DNA of 64,000 nucleotides from Burhinus oedicnemus (taxonomy: Eukaryota; Chordata; Aves; Charadriiformes; Burhinidae), in the NCBI GenBank assembly GCA_008921705.1, contig VFFE01007601.1:1764963-1828962 (forward strand), in the 5' to 3' direction. Both the position numbers and the translations under genes were made by a program. The notes beneath the pieces were generated by a model. That model was given only the letters and a program-made list of their open reading frames with translations. It was not told the DNA's origin and did no database searches. Of this stretch, positions 61,476 through 64,000 are shown one piece after another; the stretch's first letter is position 1; every line of letters starts with the position of its first letter.

Positions 61476-61764
61476 GGGAAGTCTGCGATTCTGGGAAGAT
61501 CAAAGGTGAGTATAAAAGCAATGCAAAATGTAGGTTCAATTCTTTGTCTTTCAGGTGTGTGAAAACAGGAATTCCAAGATTCTCAAAAGTTTAACAGTCA
61601 GGAAAATGGGTTATATTCTCAGGAACCGTGGCATTTTGAAGTGTTAGTTTTTCCTTACAGCAAATTTTTTTACCAGTTCTGTTGGTTTTGTTTTTTAAAC
61701 CTTTTTGCAACATAACAAATGTAGAATGTGGATTGACTCCATTCTTAAGACACATGGCTCAGAT
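61476..61764. other. Non-coding spacer
   Basis: No feature is recognised. Confidence 0.4.
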
Positions 61765-61912
61765 GCGTTTTCGGTTCTAGATCTGCCATGAAGTTTCTCA
61801 GTAGCATGCGTGAGGGTTCTCAATCTTTCTGTGCCTCAGTCTCCCAACTTAGCAAGGAAGCTGTTTAAGGCAGGGACTAACTTTTTATCCATTGTATAAA
61901 GCATTAAAGCAT
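61765..61912 (+). mobile_element. MIR/L2-type SINE relic, plus strand
   Basis: GGTTCTAGATCTGCCATG, TTCTCAATCTTTCTGTGCCT plus CAGTCTCCC, AAGGCAGGGACTAACTTTTT, and ATTGTATAAAGCATTAAAGC plus ATGG follow in order the MIR core (tctgtgcctcagtttcc) and an L2/MIR3-like tail (gagggcagggact ... gtacagcgcctagcac). Strongly diverged. Confidence 0.55.
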
Positions 61913-64000
61913 GGTTAACCTAGTGAGGCCAAATGACTATGGTTACATGTCATTGATGATGTTTGAGAGTGATTCTGATCCAAAGAAACCAAGTGTCCAA
62001 CTGAAGAAATACCAAACCTACCTTGACATTAAATATAATTACGTTTCTGGCTAATACTGTAATTCACAACATTTCTGATATTGAAGGTTGAGCCACAAGA
62101 AAGGAGGATTTTGCAGAAGTAAAGTGAAAAGTGAAAATATTTGGACACTGTTTAAAACAACAGTATATTATCATTACTTTTTCTTTGCATTTTTCAGCAT
62201 GTAGGACGTTACTCAGTGTTTTTACCTCGTGCTCTAAGCATGCACTTGAGCCATCTCAAAAATTGCATTCTGAGTCAGCTCCTACTCAAAGCCTCCCGTC
62301 CCAGTGCAATTTTTCATTTTAGTCTCCCCTTCGATTCCAAGAATTGTAAAACAAAAGGCCAAAATAGCATTTACACTCTTGCTTCGTCCAAGATACCTCT
62401 TCTCCTTCTGGACCTACTTTCTTTGCACAGTAACCCTATAATTCCAGCTCTGTAGGAGCCCTGGTGCCTTTATAGTATCATAACCAGCCTTTACATGTCT
62501 GCCTAGCTACTGAATAACCTCACTTCTGGAAAGAAATAACTACACCCCTTCCACACCTCTCTTTATATACTTATTAATTGAGCCCTGCCTTCCTTTTATC
62601 TCCCAAAAGAGTGGAAATTAGCAAACGTTCTCTGCACACCTCTTGCCCCATGAAGAAGACGGGCGATTTGCCCTAATTCCTCCCAAGTCCCGAAGACCCC
62701 TTCCCCTAGATCTGTAAAGTATGAGGAGCTGGGGACAGGCACATATTCACCTGGTACTCGACAGCGCTTGCTGTTAGCATCGTGCCACAGCCCTCAAAGT
62801 AGAAACGTACAAAGAGCATCTTGCACCCAAAAGTACAGGTCTCTAATCACAAAGGTAAATAAAGATCTCTTGTTTTGGATATAGTATGGGGTCTTTGACT
62901 TGCCTTTGAGTGCTGCTGATTTGGGCCCTGACATGCCCACTAACCTGTTAAGTGTGATGTCAGCACAGCTTTGGTTTATATAAATACTGACAAAGAACTG
63001 TATCGAAGGCCCAGGCAAACTTGCAGCAAATGTAGAGGAAGGCTGAGCGGGTCCTTCTTGAATAAAGCATTCTTGAATATTACTGGCAGGTTTTCAGAGA
63101 GTTGTGATTGTTTGGAAACTGCCTTTATGGAAACATGAGAATTAGTGATGAGTGACTTGGGTTAGGGTTCTCATCCATCTACCTGACAGAGCAAAAATTC
63201 CTTGCTAGAGGCAGCGTGTTTGGAGGGCTTAGGTGAGCTTGATAAACTGGGCAACTAGATGACAACACAGTTAGGGACATAAATAAGAGAGTTTAAGAAA
63301 AGTCAAAATAATGATAATAGGAGACATAAATTACCCGGTCAGGTGTTGGCTGGAATTCGCTAAAGGAAGTAAGGCTGTCTGTGGTATTTTATGGATTACA
63401 AGTATATATGTAAATATGTGTTACGTTGTGAGTAAAAGGAGAGGAAGTGTGCTTAGCATGAATGGGTTATTTGCACCAATTTAAATGGATTTTGGACATA
63501 TTAATGTAAATATTTATTCTTAAATGGCATAGAAAAAACAAGGATACCAATTTAGAAAATAAACTTTGTTTTATAGAAGCTAACGTGATTATGGAAGTAA
63601 CCTAGACTGATGTTGACAGAAATAGCTTTAGCATTTTCAGGTAGAGAATGCTGTTTCTGAAGTAAATTTTGGACACAGTATATCATAGCCAGACATCTAC
63701 CTCCTGCACCTGCTTGCCTCAAATCAGATATTTAGTTACCTAGTAATAGTGCATCTAATTATTCTCAAGGGGAAAAAAATTACTTATATGAAAGAAAAGG
63801 CCACTTTTAGACTTAGTAAAGGTTTGGCTTAATGAGTAACCAAGGTACCATTTTGTATGTACTTTATTCTGAAATACCATTGAAATAGTAATATTAGGCT
63901 CCCTTTGTTCTCATAATCTTTGGTTTGAAATATAAATGGAATTTAAGATGTTAGGTCAGTGGGTTTATTGGAGAAAATAAAGCTTAAAGGAGATTGTTCA
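61913..64000. other. Non-coding, nothing recognised
   Basis: No gene is recognised. The pyrimidine-rich stretch 62200-62640 gives overlapping Ser/Leu-rich plus-strand frames (62131-62322, 62216-62455) without domain features. The minus-strand frame 62794-63018 is likewise unconvincing. Confidence 0.42.

Noticed and set aside
63155..63175. GGGTTAGGG telomere-like word
   Set aside because: A single copy, not an array.
1..64000. CRISPR arrays, operons, prophage or integrated virus
   Set aside because: No regularly spaced repeats, no dense coding, and no retroviral gag/pol/env or LTR pair was recognised. The content is vertebrate nuclear DNA.

Overview
This window looks like intergenic or deep intronic DNA from a bird. 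The evidence is a moderately AT-rich background, few interspersed repeats, and CR1 LINEs (5'-truncated, with octamer 3' ends such as tandem ATTCTGTG) as the only conspicuous transposons. No L1, Alu or B-type SINEs are seen. CR1 is also found in other reptiles, so 'bird' is an inference. I found no convincing host protein-coding exon, tRNA or rRNA gene, and no promoter-grade CpG island. The only recognisable coding sequence is decayed CR1 ORF2. The other open frames (60-140 codons) are what chance gives in AT-rich DNA.

Layout: a plus-strand CR1 copy lies at about 815-1357 and a longer minus-strand copy at about 3991-5060. The longer copy keeps roughly the last 325 codons of ORF2 (FADD reverse-transcriptase motif to the C-terminus), broken by two TGA codons and two frameshifts. 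5-27 kb is largely featureless apart from microsatellites, a perfect 18-bp-stem hairpin (22775-22818) and two stretches resembling conserved regulatory elements (about 16200-16480 and 20030-20480). A much older reptilian-type CR1 relic covers 27613-28134. A 20-bp perfect palindrome with back-to-back GGATTA/TAATCC sites is at 29546-29565.

32-33 kb and 58.5-59.1 kb are the other two stretches that most resemble conserved non-coding elements, with dense homeodomain, SOX and similar motifs. Scattered through 13.8-62 kb are short, strongly diverged relics resembling MIR/CORE-SINE and L2-type tails (13.8, 38.7, 40.8, 41.8, 52.9 and 61.8 kb) and one short relic with inverted ends (55.1 kb). Two small CR1 3' pieces lie at 60.7 and 61.4 kb. 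Simple repeats include a pure A35 run (55920-55954) and an FSTN-encoding minisatellite (46085-46159).

No genes here can be said to work together. The likely biology is cis-regulatory: a gene desert or very long intron holding candidate enhancers. All repeat and regulatory calls were made by eye, without alignment.
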